Below, one piece after another: positions 1 through 8,078 of a DNA stretch of 64,000 nt. The stretch is from Pseudomonas monsensis (lineage in GTDB: Bacteria > Pseudomonadota > Gammaproteobacteria > Pseudomonadales > Pseudomonadaceae). The notes under the pieces are model-generated. The model had not been told where the DNA came from. It did not search any database and saw nothing but the letters and a program-made list of their open reading frames with translations. The stretch covers positions 5,474,501 to 5,538,500 of the forward strand of contig NZ_CP077087.1 in the NCBI RefSeq assembly GCF_014268495.2. Reading direction: 5' to 3'. How positions within the stretch are numbered: the first letter of the stretch is position 1; every line of letters starts with the position of its first letter. Both the position numbers and the translations under genes were made by a program.

Positions 1-236
1 ATTTGGTCTTGCTCCAAGTGGGGTTTACCTAGCCACGAACTGTTGCCAGACGTGCGGTGCGCTCTTACCGCACCTTTTCACCCTTACCGGCGCCGAAGCG
101 CTTAGGCGGTTATTTTCTGTGGCACTTTCCGTAGGCTCACGCCTCCCAGGCATTACCTGGCACTTCGCCCTATGGAGCCCGGACTTTCCTCCCCCCCCTA
201 ATTTTCATAGAGGGCAGCGACTGTCCGATCGACTCT
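1..236 (-). ncRNA. rnpB: RNase P RNA (class A), 3' end cut by window
   Basis: Read on the minus strand from about 236, the sequence shows the hallmarks of bacterial type A RNase P RNA: a 5' AGAGTCGATCGGACAGTC start, the GAGGAAAGTCCGGGCTCC block, the GGCGTGAGCCTACGG and ACAGAAAATAACCGCC core, and GGTAAGGGTGAAAAGGTGCGGTAAGAGCGC split over several helices. It is the catalytic RNA that matures tRNA 5' ends together with the RnpA protein. About 236 nt are visible, so roughly the last third, including the 3' P1 strand, lies outside the window. It is downstream of rsmI on the same strand. A run of eight C (plus strand) lies near 189-197. Confidence 0.95.
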
Positions 237-309
237 CCGCCGCGAAGGTTAACGGCAGAGCGCCTGAAGAACAAGCGCTAAAAGCCTCAAGACCGCTATG
301 GGCGACGGC

Positions 310-1215
310 TTACACGCCCTTCTGTTTATCCAGTGCTACCTGATACAGCACGTTTTTGCGCTCGCCGGTGATCTGCGCTGCCAAAGCAGCGGCGCGCTTG
401 AGCGGCATCTCTTCAAGCAACAGATCGAGGATGCGCATCGCCTCACTGCTGACCGCATCTTCCGACTCTGGCGCCGCCCAGCCCGCGACCAGCACGACAC
501 ATTCGCCGCGCTGCTGATTGCTGTCGGACTCAACGAATGCGCGCAACTCAGCCAGCGGCAGGCCCTTGAGCGTCTCGAACGTCTTGGTGATCTCGCGGGC
601 CAGCAAAGCCTGGCGCTCACCGCCGAAGACTTCTTCCATATCCTGCAGACACTCAAGGATGCGATGCGGCGCCTCATAGAAAATCAGCGTGCGCGGTTCT
701 TCCTTGACGGCCTCGAGACGCGCCTTGCGCCCGACCGACTTGGCTGGCAGAAAGCCTTCGAAGATAAAACGGTCGGACGGCAGCCCCGCCGCCGACAGCG
801 CCGCAATCAATGCGCAGGCACCCGGCACCGGTACGACATTGATCCCGGCGGCGCGGGCCTGACGCACCAGGTGATAACCCGGATCGGAAATCAACGGCGT
901 GCCGGCGTCGGAGATCAGCGCCACGTTATCGCCTGCCATGAGACGGGTAATAAAGCGGCTGCCTTCATCGCGCTCGTTGTGTTCATGGCAGGCAGCCAGC
1001 GGCGTAGCAATGCCGAAGTGCTGCATCAGGCGCGCCGAGTGCCGCGTGTCTTCGGCCGCAATAAGCGCCACTTCGCGCAGGATTTTCAGGGCCCGGGCGC
1101 TGATGTCGTCCAGGTTGCCGATGGGCGTCGCCACCACATAAAGCGAGCCAGCAGCGGAATTCAGGGAACCTGGAGCAATCAAAGCGCACACCTCGTGATC
1201 GGTAAAAGCGGCCAT
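310..1215 (-). CDS. rsmI: 16S rRNA (cytidine1402-2'-O)-methyltransferase RsmI
   Basis: RsmI (YraL) methylates the ribose of C1402 in the decoding centre of 16S rRNA with S-adenosylmethionine. The 301-residue product has the tetrapyrrole-methylase fold motifs of the family: ATPIGNLDD near residue 29, AAEDTRHS near 53 and the SAM-loop DAGTPLISDPG near 103. The length fits the family (about 286-300). The start at 1215 has no clear ribosome binding site; a GTG eight codons in (after GAG) is an alternative. It is divergent from lpoA, with 177 bp between the two, and followed by rnpB on the same strand. An rsmI-lpoA-yraN neighbourhood is also found in E. coli (yraL-yraM-yraN). Confidence 0.95.
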   Translation of the reverse strand: MAAFTDHEVCALIAPGSLNSAAGSLYVVATPIGNLDDISARALKILREVALIAAEDTRHSARLMQHFGIATPLAACHEHNERDEGSRFITRLMAGDNVALISDAGTPLISDPGYHLVRQARAAGINVVPVPGACALIAALSAAGLPSDRFIFEGFLPAKSVGRKARLEAVKEEPRTLIFYEAPHRILECLQDMEEVFGGERQALLAREITKTFETLKGLPLAELRAFVESDSNQQRGECVVLVAGWAAPESEDAVSSEAMRILDLLLEEMPLKRAAALAAQITGERKNVLYQVALDKQKGV

Positions 1216-1392
1216 TGTAGCGCGTCACGAGGCGTGCGCGGCGCTCCGCCCAGGCACGGTTTTCCCCTCGGTTGTGCGCCACTGCAACATTTGCTCCAGC
1301 TAAATTGTCCGTTTCACGCCACTAACATCGCGCCCCGGCCAGTGCTTGGGTACAATTCGACGCTAATTTGATCGAGTATCAGGAACACTTAC

Positions 1393-3204
1393 ATGATCGC
1401 TTGCCTGCGGCTGTTCACTGCCCTCTGCCTCGCTGCCTTGCTGGCGGCCTGCGCCAGTTCCCCTTCCTCCAGCCTTGGCGAACTTCCACGGACCCCGGAT
1501 GCCAGCATCGAGCAACTGCTCGAACAGGCCACCCAGGCTAAAACCCCGGAAAAAGCTGCCCTGTTGCGCCTGAGCGCGGCAGACCTGGCTTATCGCCAGG
1601 GCAATGCCGGCCAGTCCGCGCAAATCCTGCAACAAGTGCCAATCGAGCAGTTGAAGCCAGGCCAGCAGATTTTCGCCAGCACCCTGTCCGCCGAACTGGC
1701 CATGACCCGCAATCAGCCGAAAGCCGCGCTGACTGCCCTGAGCCACCCAAGCCTGCAACACCTGGGCGAAATGCCGGAAGAGCAGCAGGTGCGCACCGGC
1801 ACCGTGCATGCCCGTGCACTGGAAGCCGATGGACAGACACTGGCCGCCGCCCGTGAGCGCGTGTTCATCGCGCCGATGCTGCAAGGCGAGGCGGCGAGCA
1901 AGAACCACGAAGCGATCTGGACGCTGATCGGCTCGCTGCCAACCGACCAGTTGCAACCGAACACCAGCGACGACCTCGGCGGCTGGATGGGCCTGGCCCT
2001 GGCGGTGAAATCCGCGGGCACCCTGGAACAGCAACAAGCCGCGATCGACGCCTGGCGTGCGCAGAATCCGAAGCACCCGGCCGCGATCAACCTGCCGCTG
2101 CCACTGACCAAACTCAAGGAGCTGGCCAGCCAGCCCCTGAGCAAAATCGCGCTGCTGTTGCCGCAGGATGGCCCGCTGGCCTCGGTCGGCAAAGCCCTGC
2201 GTGAAGGCTTCATGGCTGCGCACTACCAGGCCCAACAGGCCGGCCAGAAGCCGCCAGCCATTGAGTTCTATGACAGCTCGAAACTGACCTCGATGGACGA
2301 GTTCTACCGCAAGGCTCAGGCTGACGGCGTGCAACTGGTAGTCGGCCCGCTGGAAAAACCGCTGGTCAAACAACTGAGCACTCGCCCGCAACTGCCGATC
2401 ACGACCCTCGCGCTGAACTACAGCGAAGGCGATCAAGGCCCGGCGCAGCTGTTCCAGTTCGGTCTGGCCGCTGAAGACGAAGCCCGCGAAGTCTCGCGCC
2501 GCGCACGTGCCGACGGCCTGCATCGCGCCGCAATCATGGTACCGAGAGGCGAATGGGGCGAGCGCGTACTGCGTGCGTTCAGCCAGGACTGGCAGGCCAA
2601 CGGTGGCAGCATCGTTGCCACCGAACGTGTTGATCAGCCAGTGCAACTGGCCCAGCAGATCGCCGACATGTTCCAGCTGCGCCAGAGCGAAGCCCGCGCC
2701 AAGAGTCTGCAGAATGCCGCCGGCACCAACGTGGCCGCGCAGCCTTCGCGTCGTCAGGACATCGAATTCATCTTCCTGGCCGCCACTCCGCAACAGGCGC
2801 AACAGATCAAGCCGACCCTGAACTTCCAGTACGCCGGTGACGTACCGGTGTACGCGACCTCACACGTGTACAGCGCCAGTGGCGACGTCAACCAGTACAA
2901 CGACATGAACGGCATTCGCTTCTGCGAAACCCCGTGGCTGCTGGAAACCAGCGACCCGCTGCGTCAGCAAGTGGTTGCACAGTGGCCACAGGCTGCCGGC
3001 AGCCTCGGTCGCCTGTACGCCATGGGCGTCGATGCTTATCGTCTGGCTCCGCGCCTGGGTCAGCTCAAGGCACTGCCGGACAGCCGCATCGACGGCGAGT
3101 CGGGTAGCCTCGGCATGACCCAGACCCAGCGTGTCGTGCGTCAGCTGCCGTGGGCACAGTTCGTCAGCGGTCAGGTTCAACGCCTGCCGGACACTCCGCG
3201 CTGA
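1393..3204 (+). CDS. lpoA: Penicillin-binding protein activator LpoA
   Basis: LpoA (YraM/LppC) is an outer-membrane lipoprotein that reaches through the periplasm and activates the bifunctional peptidoglycan synthase PBP1a. The 603-residue product starts with a signal peptide ending in a LAAC lipobox (Cys20). Residues about 30-240 form the helical TPR-like N-terminal domain, and about 250-600 the periplasmic-binding-protein-like C-terminal domain (KIALLLPQDGPLASVG at its start, QQAQQIKPTL in the middle). The start is supported by AGGAA eight bases upstream of the ATG. Its TGA overlaps the ATG of yraN, so the two are translationally coupled. First gene of lpoA-yraN-gmhA-dolP. Confidence 0.95.
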   Translation: MIACLRLFTALCLAALLAACASSPSSSLGELPRTPDASIEQLLEQATQAKTPEKAALLRLSAADLAYRQGNAGQSAQILQQVPIEQLKPGQQIFASTLSAELAMTRNQPKAALTALSHPSLQHLGEMPEEQQVRTGTVHARALEADGQTLAAARERVFIAPMLQGEAASKNHEAIWTLIGSLPTDQLQPNTSDDLGGWMGLALAVKSAGTLEQQQAAIDAWRAQNPKHPAAINLPLPLTKLKELASQPLSKIALLLPQDGPLASVGKALREGFMAAHYQAQQAGQKPPAIEFYDSSKLTSMDEFYRKAQADGVQLVVGPLEKPLVKQLSTRPQLPITTLALNYSEGDQGPAQLFQFGLAAEDEAREVSRRARADGLHRAAIMVPRGEWGERVLRAFSQDWQANGGSIVATERVDQPVQLAQQIADMFQLRQSEARAKSLQNAAGTNVAAQPSRRQDIEFIFLAATPQQAQQIKPTLNFQYAGDVPVYATSHVYSASGDVNQYNDMNGIRFCETPWLLETSDPLRQQVVAQWPQAAGSLGRLYAMGVDAYRLAPRLGQLKALPDSRIDGESGSLGMTQTQRVVRQLPWAQFVSGQVQRLPDTPR

Positions 3205-3566
3205 TGCCTGACAGGTCACGCTCGCAAAGCGGCAAGGATGCCGAGCGCCAGGCGCTCGAGCATCTGCAGAACCAGGGGCTGCGCCTGTTGGCGCAGAACT
3301 GGTTATGTAAACGCGGCGAGCTTGATCTGGTCATGCTTGATGGCGATACAGTAGTATTCGTTGAAGTTCGCTACAGAAAAAACACTCAATGGGGTGGCGC
3401 GCTCGCTAGCATTGATGAGCGCAAGCAGCAGAAATTGATTTTCGCTGCGCAGTATTTTCTTCAGCGCGAGTCGCGTTGGGCCAATTCCCCCTGCCGCTTC
3501 GACGTGGTGGCCATCGACAGCCATCCGGATCAGCTGAACTGGTTGCAGAATGCGTTCGACAGCTGA
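3204..3566 (+). CDS. yraN: YraN family (UPF0102) endonuclease-fold protein
   Basis: A 120-residue protein of the UPF0102/YraN family, which has a PD-(D/E)XK nuclease-like fold and whose cellular role is not settled. The core signature is visible: KRGELDLVMLDGDTVVFVEV, with the E-x-D and E-V acidic pairs expected of the fold, followed by the basic R-Y-R-K. I chose the ATG at 3204, which overlaps the lpoA stop (TGATG); an upstream in-frame start at 3150 would lie inside lpoA. Conserved position between lpoA and the SIS-domain gene, as in E. coli. Confidence 0.92.
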   Translation: MPDRSRSQSGKDAERQALEHLQNQGLRLLAQNWLCKRGELDLVMLDGDTVVFVEVRYRKNTQWGGALASIDERKQQKLIFAAQYFLQRESRWANSPCRFDVVAIDSHPDQLNWLQNAFDS

Positions 3567-3667
3567 TCGCCTGTAACCGACCGGATTTTCACCCGACACA
3601 TTTTGCTCTTTGCTTTGCGGGCTGCACATTCATGTGCCGGACAGCCGCGCTACTTAAGGTCACACAG

Positions 3668-4261
3668 ATGGACATGCAATCCCGAATTCGCCAGCTTTTC
3701 CAGGCCAGTATCGACACCAAGCAACAGGCGATGGACGTACTTGCACCGCACATCGAGCAAGCCAGCCAGATCATGGTCAACGCCCTGCTCAACGAGGGCA
3801 AAATGCTTTCGTGCGGCAACGGCGGCTCCGCTGGCGACGCCCAGCACTTTTCGTCGGAGCTGCTCAACCGCTTCGAGCGCGAACGCCCGAGCCTGCCAGC
3901 CATCGCGCTGACCACCGACACGTCGACGATCACTTCGATCGCCAACGACTACAGCTACAACGAAGTGTTCTCCAAACAGATCCGTGCGCTCGGCCAGCCC
4001 GGCGATGTCTTGCTGGCGATTTCGACCAGCGGCAACTCGGCGAACATTATTCAGGCGATCCAGGCCGCACATGATCGCGAAATGATTGTCGTAGCTTTGA
4101 CCGGACGCGATGGCGGCGGCATGGCGTCGCTGCTGTTGCCCGAGGATGTCGAAATTCGCGTACCGGCCAACGTCACTGCACGTATTCAAGAAGTCCACTT
4201 GCTGGCGATCCATTGCCTCTGCGATCTGATCGACAGCCAACTGTTCGGGAGTGAAGAATGA
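3668..4261 (+). CDS. gmhA: SIS-domain protein: phosphoheptose isomerase GmhA / DiaA-like
   Basis: A 197-residue SIS (sugar isomerase) protein with the phosphosugar loops SCGNGGSAGDAQHF (48-61) and ISTSGNSANI. Pseudomonas orthologues are annotated as sedoheptulose-7-phosphate isomerase GmhA, first step of ADP-heptose synthesis for LPS. Overall resemblance and position (between yraN and dolP) instead match E. coli DiaA, the DnaA-binding initiation factor: RFERERPSLPAIAL and the CLCDLID tail are DiaA-like. Glu64 and His182 align with the catalytic Glu65 and His180 of E. coli GmhA, which DiaA lacks, so isomerase activity is plausible. The ATG at 3668 is chosen; a second ATG at 3674 is possible. 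Upstream frame extension to 3476 overlaps yraN and is unlikely. Confidence 0.9.
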   Translation: MDMQSRIRQLFQASIDTKQQAMDVLAPHIEQASQIMVNALLNEGKMLSCGNGGSAGDAQHFSSELLNRFERERPSLPAIALTTDTSTITSIANDYSYNEVFSKQIRALGQPGDVLLAISTSGNSANIIQAIQAAHDREMIVVALTGRDGGGMASLLLPEDVEIRVPANVTARIQEVHLLAIHCLCDLIDSQLFGSEE

Positions 4262-4836
4262 CCCCTAATCGCCTTGGCCTTCTGGCCTTGACCCTGTGCC
4301 TCGGCATCAGCGGCTGCACCTCGGTGGTGAACGCCAGCCGTGAAGCGCCGATCGAAGACGACCGCGGCACCCGCACCTTCGGCAGCAAGATCGACGACTC
4401 GTTGATCGAAACCAAAGTGGGCGTGAACGTGGCCAAGGCCGACCCGGCCCTGGACAACGGCTCGCACATCGTCGTCACCAGCTTCAACGGCGTCGTGCTG
4501 CTGGCCGGCCAGACGCCGCGCGAAGACCTCAAGGCCAAAGCCGAACAGGCTGCCGCCAACGTCCAGCGTGTGAAGAAGGTGCACAACGAACTGCAAGTGA
4601 TTGCACCTTCAAGCTTCCTCGCCCGCCAGAACGACGCCTGGCTGACCACCAAGATCAAGACTCAGATGCTGACCGACGCCAGTATTCCCGGCTCGCGCAT
4701 CAAGGTCGTGACCGAGAACGGTATCGTCTACCTGCTGGGCCTGCTGACCAAGCAGGAAGCCCAACAGGCAACCAATCTGGTGCAAAGCGTTTCTGGCGTG
4801 CAGAAGATCGTGAAGCTGTTCGAATACATCGACTGA
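4258..4836 (+). CDS. dolP: BON-domain outer-membrane lipoprotein DolP
   Basis: DolP (YraP) is a two-BON-domain lipoprotein that supports outer-membrane integrity and associates with BAM and division sites in E. coli. The 192-residue product has a signal peptide with lipobox SGC (Cys20), a first BON domain at about 43-115 (DSLIETKVGVNV, VVTSFNGVVLLAG) and a second at about 122-190 (NDAWLTTKIKTQML, VVTENGIVYLLG). Its ATG overlaps the stop of the upstream gene (ATGA at 4258), so it is translationally coupled. A bidirectional terminator follows at once. Confidence 0.94.
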   Translation: MTPNRLGLLALTLCLGISGCTSVVNASREAPIEDDRGTRTFGSKIDDSLIETKVGVNVAKADPALDNGSHIVVTSFNGVVLLAGQTPREDLKAKAEQAAANVQRVKKVHNELQVIAPSSFLARQNDAWLTTKIKTQMLTDASIPGSRIKVVTENGIVYLLGLLTKQEAQQATNLVQSVSGVQKIVKLFEYID

Positions 4837-4854
4837 TTTGCAGCACCTGCGCAA

Positions 4855-4889
4855 TAAAAAAGGCGACCCTTTCGGGTCGCCTTTTTTTT
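4855..4889. terminator. Bidirectional rho-independent terminator dolP/sspB
   Basis: Perfect 9-bp stem AGGCGACCC / GGGTCGCCT with a TTTC loop, flanked by six A on the left and eight T on the right. It can end transcription of dolP (plus) and of sspB (minus), whose stop codon sits at the hairpin edge. Confidence 0.93.
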
Positions 4890-5301
4890 ACTTCACCACT
4901 TTCAGGCTTGGCCGGCCACTCGGGCGCGGCGGCTCGCTGTCCGGCGGCGGCAAGTCGTCATCCGGTTCGATGTCGTCTTCGTCATCCATCGGCGACTCAA
5001 GATCGAACACCATGCCCTGACCGTTCTCCCGGGCATAGATCCCCAGGATCGCGCTGATCGGCACATACAGGCTGTGCGGAACACCGCCGAAGCGACCTTC
5101 AAAGGTCACCACGTCGTTATCCATGTGCAGATGGCGCACGGCACTGGGCGAGATGTTCAGGACAATCTGTCCGTCACTGGCGAAACCCTGCGGCACCTGC
5201 ACCGCCGGGTATTCGGAATTGACCAGCATGTGCGGGGTGCAATCGTTATCAACAATCCACTCGTAGAGCGCGCGGACCAGATAAGGTCGACTGGAGTTCA
5301 T
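4888..5301 (-). CDS. sspB: ClpXP protease specificity-enhancing factor SspB
   Basis: SspB is the adaptor that brings ssrA-tagged proteins to ClpXP. The 137-residue product has the SspB fold signature: RPYLVRALYEWIVDND at residues 5-20, VNISPSA-type strand near 50, and RFGGVPHSLYVPISAILGIY near 69-88. The end (about 103-137) is an acidic, proline-rich linker finishing in PSLKVVK, which matches the C-terminal ClpX-docking peptide (XB module) of the family. It lies 16 bp downstream of sspA on the same strand, so they form an sspA-sspB operon as in other gammaproteobacteria. Confidence 0.96.
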   Translation of the reverse strand: MNSSRPYLVRALYEWIVDNDCTPHMLVNSEYPAVQVPQGFASDGQIVLNISPSAVRHLHMDNDVVTFEGRFGGVPHSLYVPISAILGIYARENGQGMVFDLESPMDDEDDIEPDDDLPPPDSEPPRPSGRPSLKVVK

Positions 5302-5317
5302 AGCGGCTCCTTAAGCC

Positions 5318-5935
5318 TTAGCGCATATCGCGTTCGACGCCAGACAGACTCGCCTGGAAAGCCTCACGCGCAAACTGGCGCTCCATATAATCAAGCAGCG
5401 GCTTGGCCGGCCGCGGCAGTTCAATACCCAGAATCGGCAAACGCCAGAGTATTGGCAATAGGCAGCAATCCACCAGACTTTGTTCCTCGCTGAGGAAAAA
5501 CGGCTTGTCGGCGAACAGCGGCGACACGCCGGTCAGGCTTTCACGCAATTCCTTGCGCGCCACGACACGCGCGGCTTCCTTGGTTTTCGGATCCAGAATC
5601 AGATCCACCAGACCACACCAGTCGCGCTGGATGCGGTGAATCAGCAGACGACTGTTGGCACGCGCCACCGGATAAACCGGCATCAAGGGCGGGTGCGGGT
5701 AACGCTCATCCAGATATTCCATCACCACGGTCGACTCCCAGAGCGCCAGGTCACGATCGACCAGCGTAGGGAGACTGCCGTAAGGGTTCACCTCAATCAG
5801 TTTAGGCGGCTGGCGACCAGCTTCCACATAAATGATCTCGGCGCTGACACCCTTCTCTGCAAGTACGATGCGCACTCGGTGGGAATAGTGGTCGGCGGGG
5901 TCGGAGTAACAGGCCAACCGATTGGTCACGCCCAT
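5318..5935 (-). CDS. sspA: Stringent starvation protein A (RNA polymerase-associated, GST fold)
   Basis: SspA is a glutathione-S-transferase-fold protein that binds RNA polymerase and adjusts promoter use in starvation; in Pseudomonas and Francisella it also affects virulence genes. The 205-residue product has the thioredoxin-like N-terminal domain (RLACYSDPADHYSHRVRIVL, NPYGSLPTLVDRDLALWES) and an all-helical C-terminal half. The catalytic GST residues are not preserved in this family. It is first gene of the sspA-sspB pair; a large hairpin (5978-6057) separates it from the upstream pet operon. Confidence 0.95.
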   Translation of the reverse strand: MGVTNRLACYSDPADHYSHRVRIVLAEKGVSAEIIYVEAGRQPPKLIEVNPYGSLPTLVDRDLALWESTVVMEYLDERYPHPPLMPVYPVARANSRLLIHRIQRDWCGLVDLILDPKTKEAARVVARKELRESLTGVSPLFADKPFFLSEEQSLVDCCLLPILWRLPILGIELPRPAKPLLDYMERQFAREAFQASLSGVERDMR

Positions 5936-5977
5936 GGCGATCCTCCTCGCTTGTTGAAATTGTCGGAACCGGAAAAA

Positions 5978-6057
5978 CGCGCGCGCCCAGAGGGCGCCTC
6001 CCGCAACCTCTGGCTGACCAGACGTTGCGTTATCAGAGGCGCCCTTGGGCGCGCGCG
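5978..6057. repeat. Long inverted repeat between petC and sspA
   Basis: Left arm 5978-6000 and right arm 6036-6057 are complementary over 22 bp with one bulged base (CGCGCGCGCCC and AGGGCGCCTC blocks). The inside holds a second 6-bp stem, CGCAAC at 6002-6007 with GTTGCG at 6024-6029. No T-run follows on either strand, so it is not a canonical rho-independent terminator. Placed between petC and sspA, both on the minus strand, it may be a terminator, an mRNA-stabilising hairpin or part of an sspA leader. Confidence 0.75.
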
Positions 6058-6081
6058 ATTAACAGCAATGCTTGAAGCGTA

Positions 6082-6864
6082 TCAGTGCACGTCTTTCCAG
6101 TATTCACGCTTGAGCAGGTAGGCGAACACAAAGAAGAACGCCAGGTACAGCAAGACGTAAGTACCGATGCGCTGATGTTGCAGCTTAACCGGGTTAGCCG
6201 AGTAAGCCAGGAAGGTTACCAGATTCTTGACCTTCTCATCGAACTGCTCTTCGTTCAGAGCACCGGTTTTCGGCACGATGGTCAACTGATCGCACGCTTC
6301 ATGAGTCAGCGGCGTACCGGTCAGCGGATCATATTGCTTCTTGCCGTCTTCAACGATCTGCACTTGTTTGCAGCCAACCACCTGACGACCTTGCAGGCCG
6401 ACCAGCACGTTAGGCATGCCGACGTTCGGGAAGACCTTGTTGTTCACGCCCCATGGACGTGCAGGATCTTCGTAGAACGAACGCAGGTAACCGTAGAGCC
6501 AGTCGGTGCCGCGCACACGCGCCACCAGGGTCAGATCCGGTGGCGCTGCACCGAACCAGGTCTTGGCGTCCGCCGGCTGCATGCCGATGTACATGTGATC
6601 GCCGATCTTGGCACCAGTGAACACCAGCTTCTCCAGCATCATTTCGTGTGGAATGCCGAGGTCATCGGCCACCCGCTCGTAACGCTGGAACTTGGCACTG
6701 TGGCAACCCATGCAATAGTTGGCAAAAGTGCGCGCGCCATCTTGCAGGGCAGCCTTGTCGGACACGTCAATGTCGACCTTTTCCAGTTCTGGACCACCGT
6801 GTTCAGCGGCGAAAGACAGCACAGGCAGCGCAGCAAAAATCAGAGCAAAAAATAACTTTTTCAT
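6082..6864 (-). CDS. petC: Ubiquinol-cytochrome c reductase, cytochrome c1 subunit
   Basis: Cytochrome c1 carries electrons from the Rieske centre of the bc1 complex to soluble cytochromes. The 260-residue product has a cleavable signal peptide (about residues 1-19), the haem c site CMGCH at 51-55, a sixth-ligand Met region, and one C-terminal transmembrane anchor (VLLYLAFFFVFAYLL near 236-250) followed by a short basic tail. The start overlaps the petB stop, so translation is probably coupled. Last gene of petA-petB-petC. Confidence 0.97.
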   Translation of the reverse strand: MKKLFFALIFAALPVLSFAAEHGGPELEKVDIDVSDKAALQDGARTFANYCMGCHSAKFQRYERVADDLGIPHEMMLEKLVFTGAKIGDHMYIGMQPADAKTWFGAAPPDLTLVARVRGTDWLYGYLRSFYEDPARPWGVNNKVFPNVGMPNVLVGLQGRQVVGCKQVQIVEDGKKQYDPLTGTPLTHEACDQLTIVPKTGALNEEQFDEKVKNLVTFLAYSANPVKLQHQRIGTYVLLYLAFFFVFAYLLKREYWKDVH

Positions 6865-8078
6865 CAGCCAGTCACCCTTTCCGGAACCGGTTTGGTCTTC
6901 TCGAGCCTGGTGTAGAACGGCATCAGAATGAAGTAGGCGAAGTACAGGAAGGTGCAGACCTGCGATACCAGCGTGCGCTCCGGCGTCGGCGCAAGCACAC
7001 CGAGAATGCCGAGAATCACGAAGGAAATGCAGAACACCACCAGCCAGATCTTGCTCATCCAGCCCTTGTAGCGCATCGATTTGACCGGACTGCGGTCAAG
7101 CCAGGGCAGGACAAAGAGCAAGGCGATCGAAGCACCCATGGCGATCACGCCCATGAGTTTGTCCGGGATCGCACGCAAGATCGCGTAGAACGGCGTGAAG
7201 TACCAGACCGGTGCAATGTGCTCTGGCGTCTTGAACGGGTTGGCCTGCTCGAAGTTTGGTTTTTCGAGGAAGTAGCCGCCCATTTCCGGGAAGAAGAACA
7301 CGATAAAGCAGAAGATGAACAGGAACACCACCACGCCGACGATGTCTTTCACGGTGTAGTACGGGTGGAAGGCAATACCGTCCAGCGGGATACCGTTCTC
7401 GTCTTTGTGCTTCTTGATGTCGACGCCGTCAGGGTTGTTCGAACCGACCTCGTGCAGCGCCAGGATGTGCAGCACCACCAGACCGAGAATCACGATCGGC
7501 AGCGCGACAACGTGCAAGGCGAAGAAGCGGTTCAGGGTAATCCCGGAGATCAGGTAGTCACCACGGATCCACTGGGTCAGGTCGTTACCAATGACCGGAA
7601 TCGCACCGAACAGCGAGATGATCACCTGGGCACCCCAGTAGGACATCTGACCCCACGGCAGCAGATAACCCATGAACGCTTCGGCCATCAGCGCCAGGTA
7701 AATCAGCATGCCGAACACCCACACCAGTTCACGCGGCTTCTGATACGAACCGTAGAGCAAGCCACGGAACATGTGCAGATAGACCACGATGAAGAATGCC
7801 GAAGCACCGGTGGAGTGCAGCAGACGCAGGATCGAGCCGTACTCGACATCGCGCATGATGTATTCGACGGAAGCGAACGCTTCCTCTGCCGACGGCGTGT
7901 AGCTCATCGTCAGCCAGACACCGGTGACGATCTGGTTGACCAGCACCAGCAGCGCCAGGGAGCCGAAGAAGTAGAAGAAGTTGAAGTTTTTTGGAGCGTA
8001 ATACTTGCTGAGATGGTCTTCCCACATTTTTGTGGCGGGAAAGCGCGCATCAACCCAATCCATGAACTTGCTCATCAC
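6864..8078 (-). CDS. petB: Ubiquinol-cytochrome c reductase, cytochrome b subunit
   Basis: Cytochrome b is the membrane core of complex III and holds both haems b and the quinol sites. The 404-residue product has eight or more predicted membrane spans, the haem-binding histidines in helix B (LLHSTGASAFFIVVYLHMF) and helix D (RFFALHVVALPIVILGLVVLHI), the Qo motif of cytochrome b in the form PVWYFTPFYA near residue 290, and GYLLPWGQMSYWG near 139. Start and stop overlap its neighbours by a few bases. Length is normal for proteobacteria that keep b and c1 as separate genes. Confidence 0.97.
   Translation of the reverse strand: MMSKFMDWVDARFPATKMWEDHLSKYYAPKNFNFFYFFGSLALLVLVNQIVTGVWLTMSYTPSAEEAFASVEYIMRDVEYGSILRLLHSTGASAFFIVVYLHMFRGLLYGSYQKPRELVWVFGMLIYLALMAEAFMGYLLPWGQMSYWGAQVIISLFGAIPVIGNDLTQWIRGDYLISGITLNRFFALHVVALPIVILGLVVLHILALHEVGSNNPDGVDIKKHKDENGIPLDGIAFHPYYTVKDIVGVVVFLFIFCFIVFFFPEMGGYFLEKPNFEQANPFKTPEHIAPVWYFTPFYAILRAIPDKLMGVIAMGASIALLFVLPWLDRSPVKSMRYKGWMSKIWLVVFCISFVILGILGVLAPTPERTLVSQVCTFLYFAYFILMPFYTRLEKTKPVPERVTG

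Noticed and set aside
1363..2802. 479-codon minus-strand frame over lpoA
   Set aside because: Antisense shadow of lpoA; no family features and wrong codon bias.
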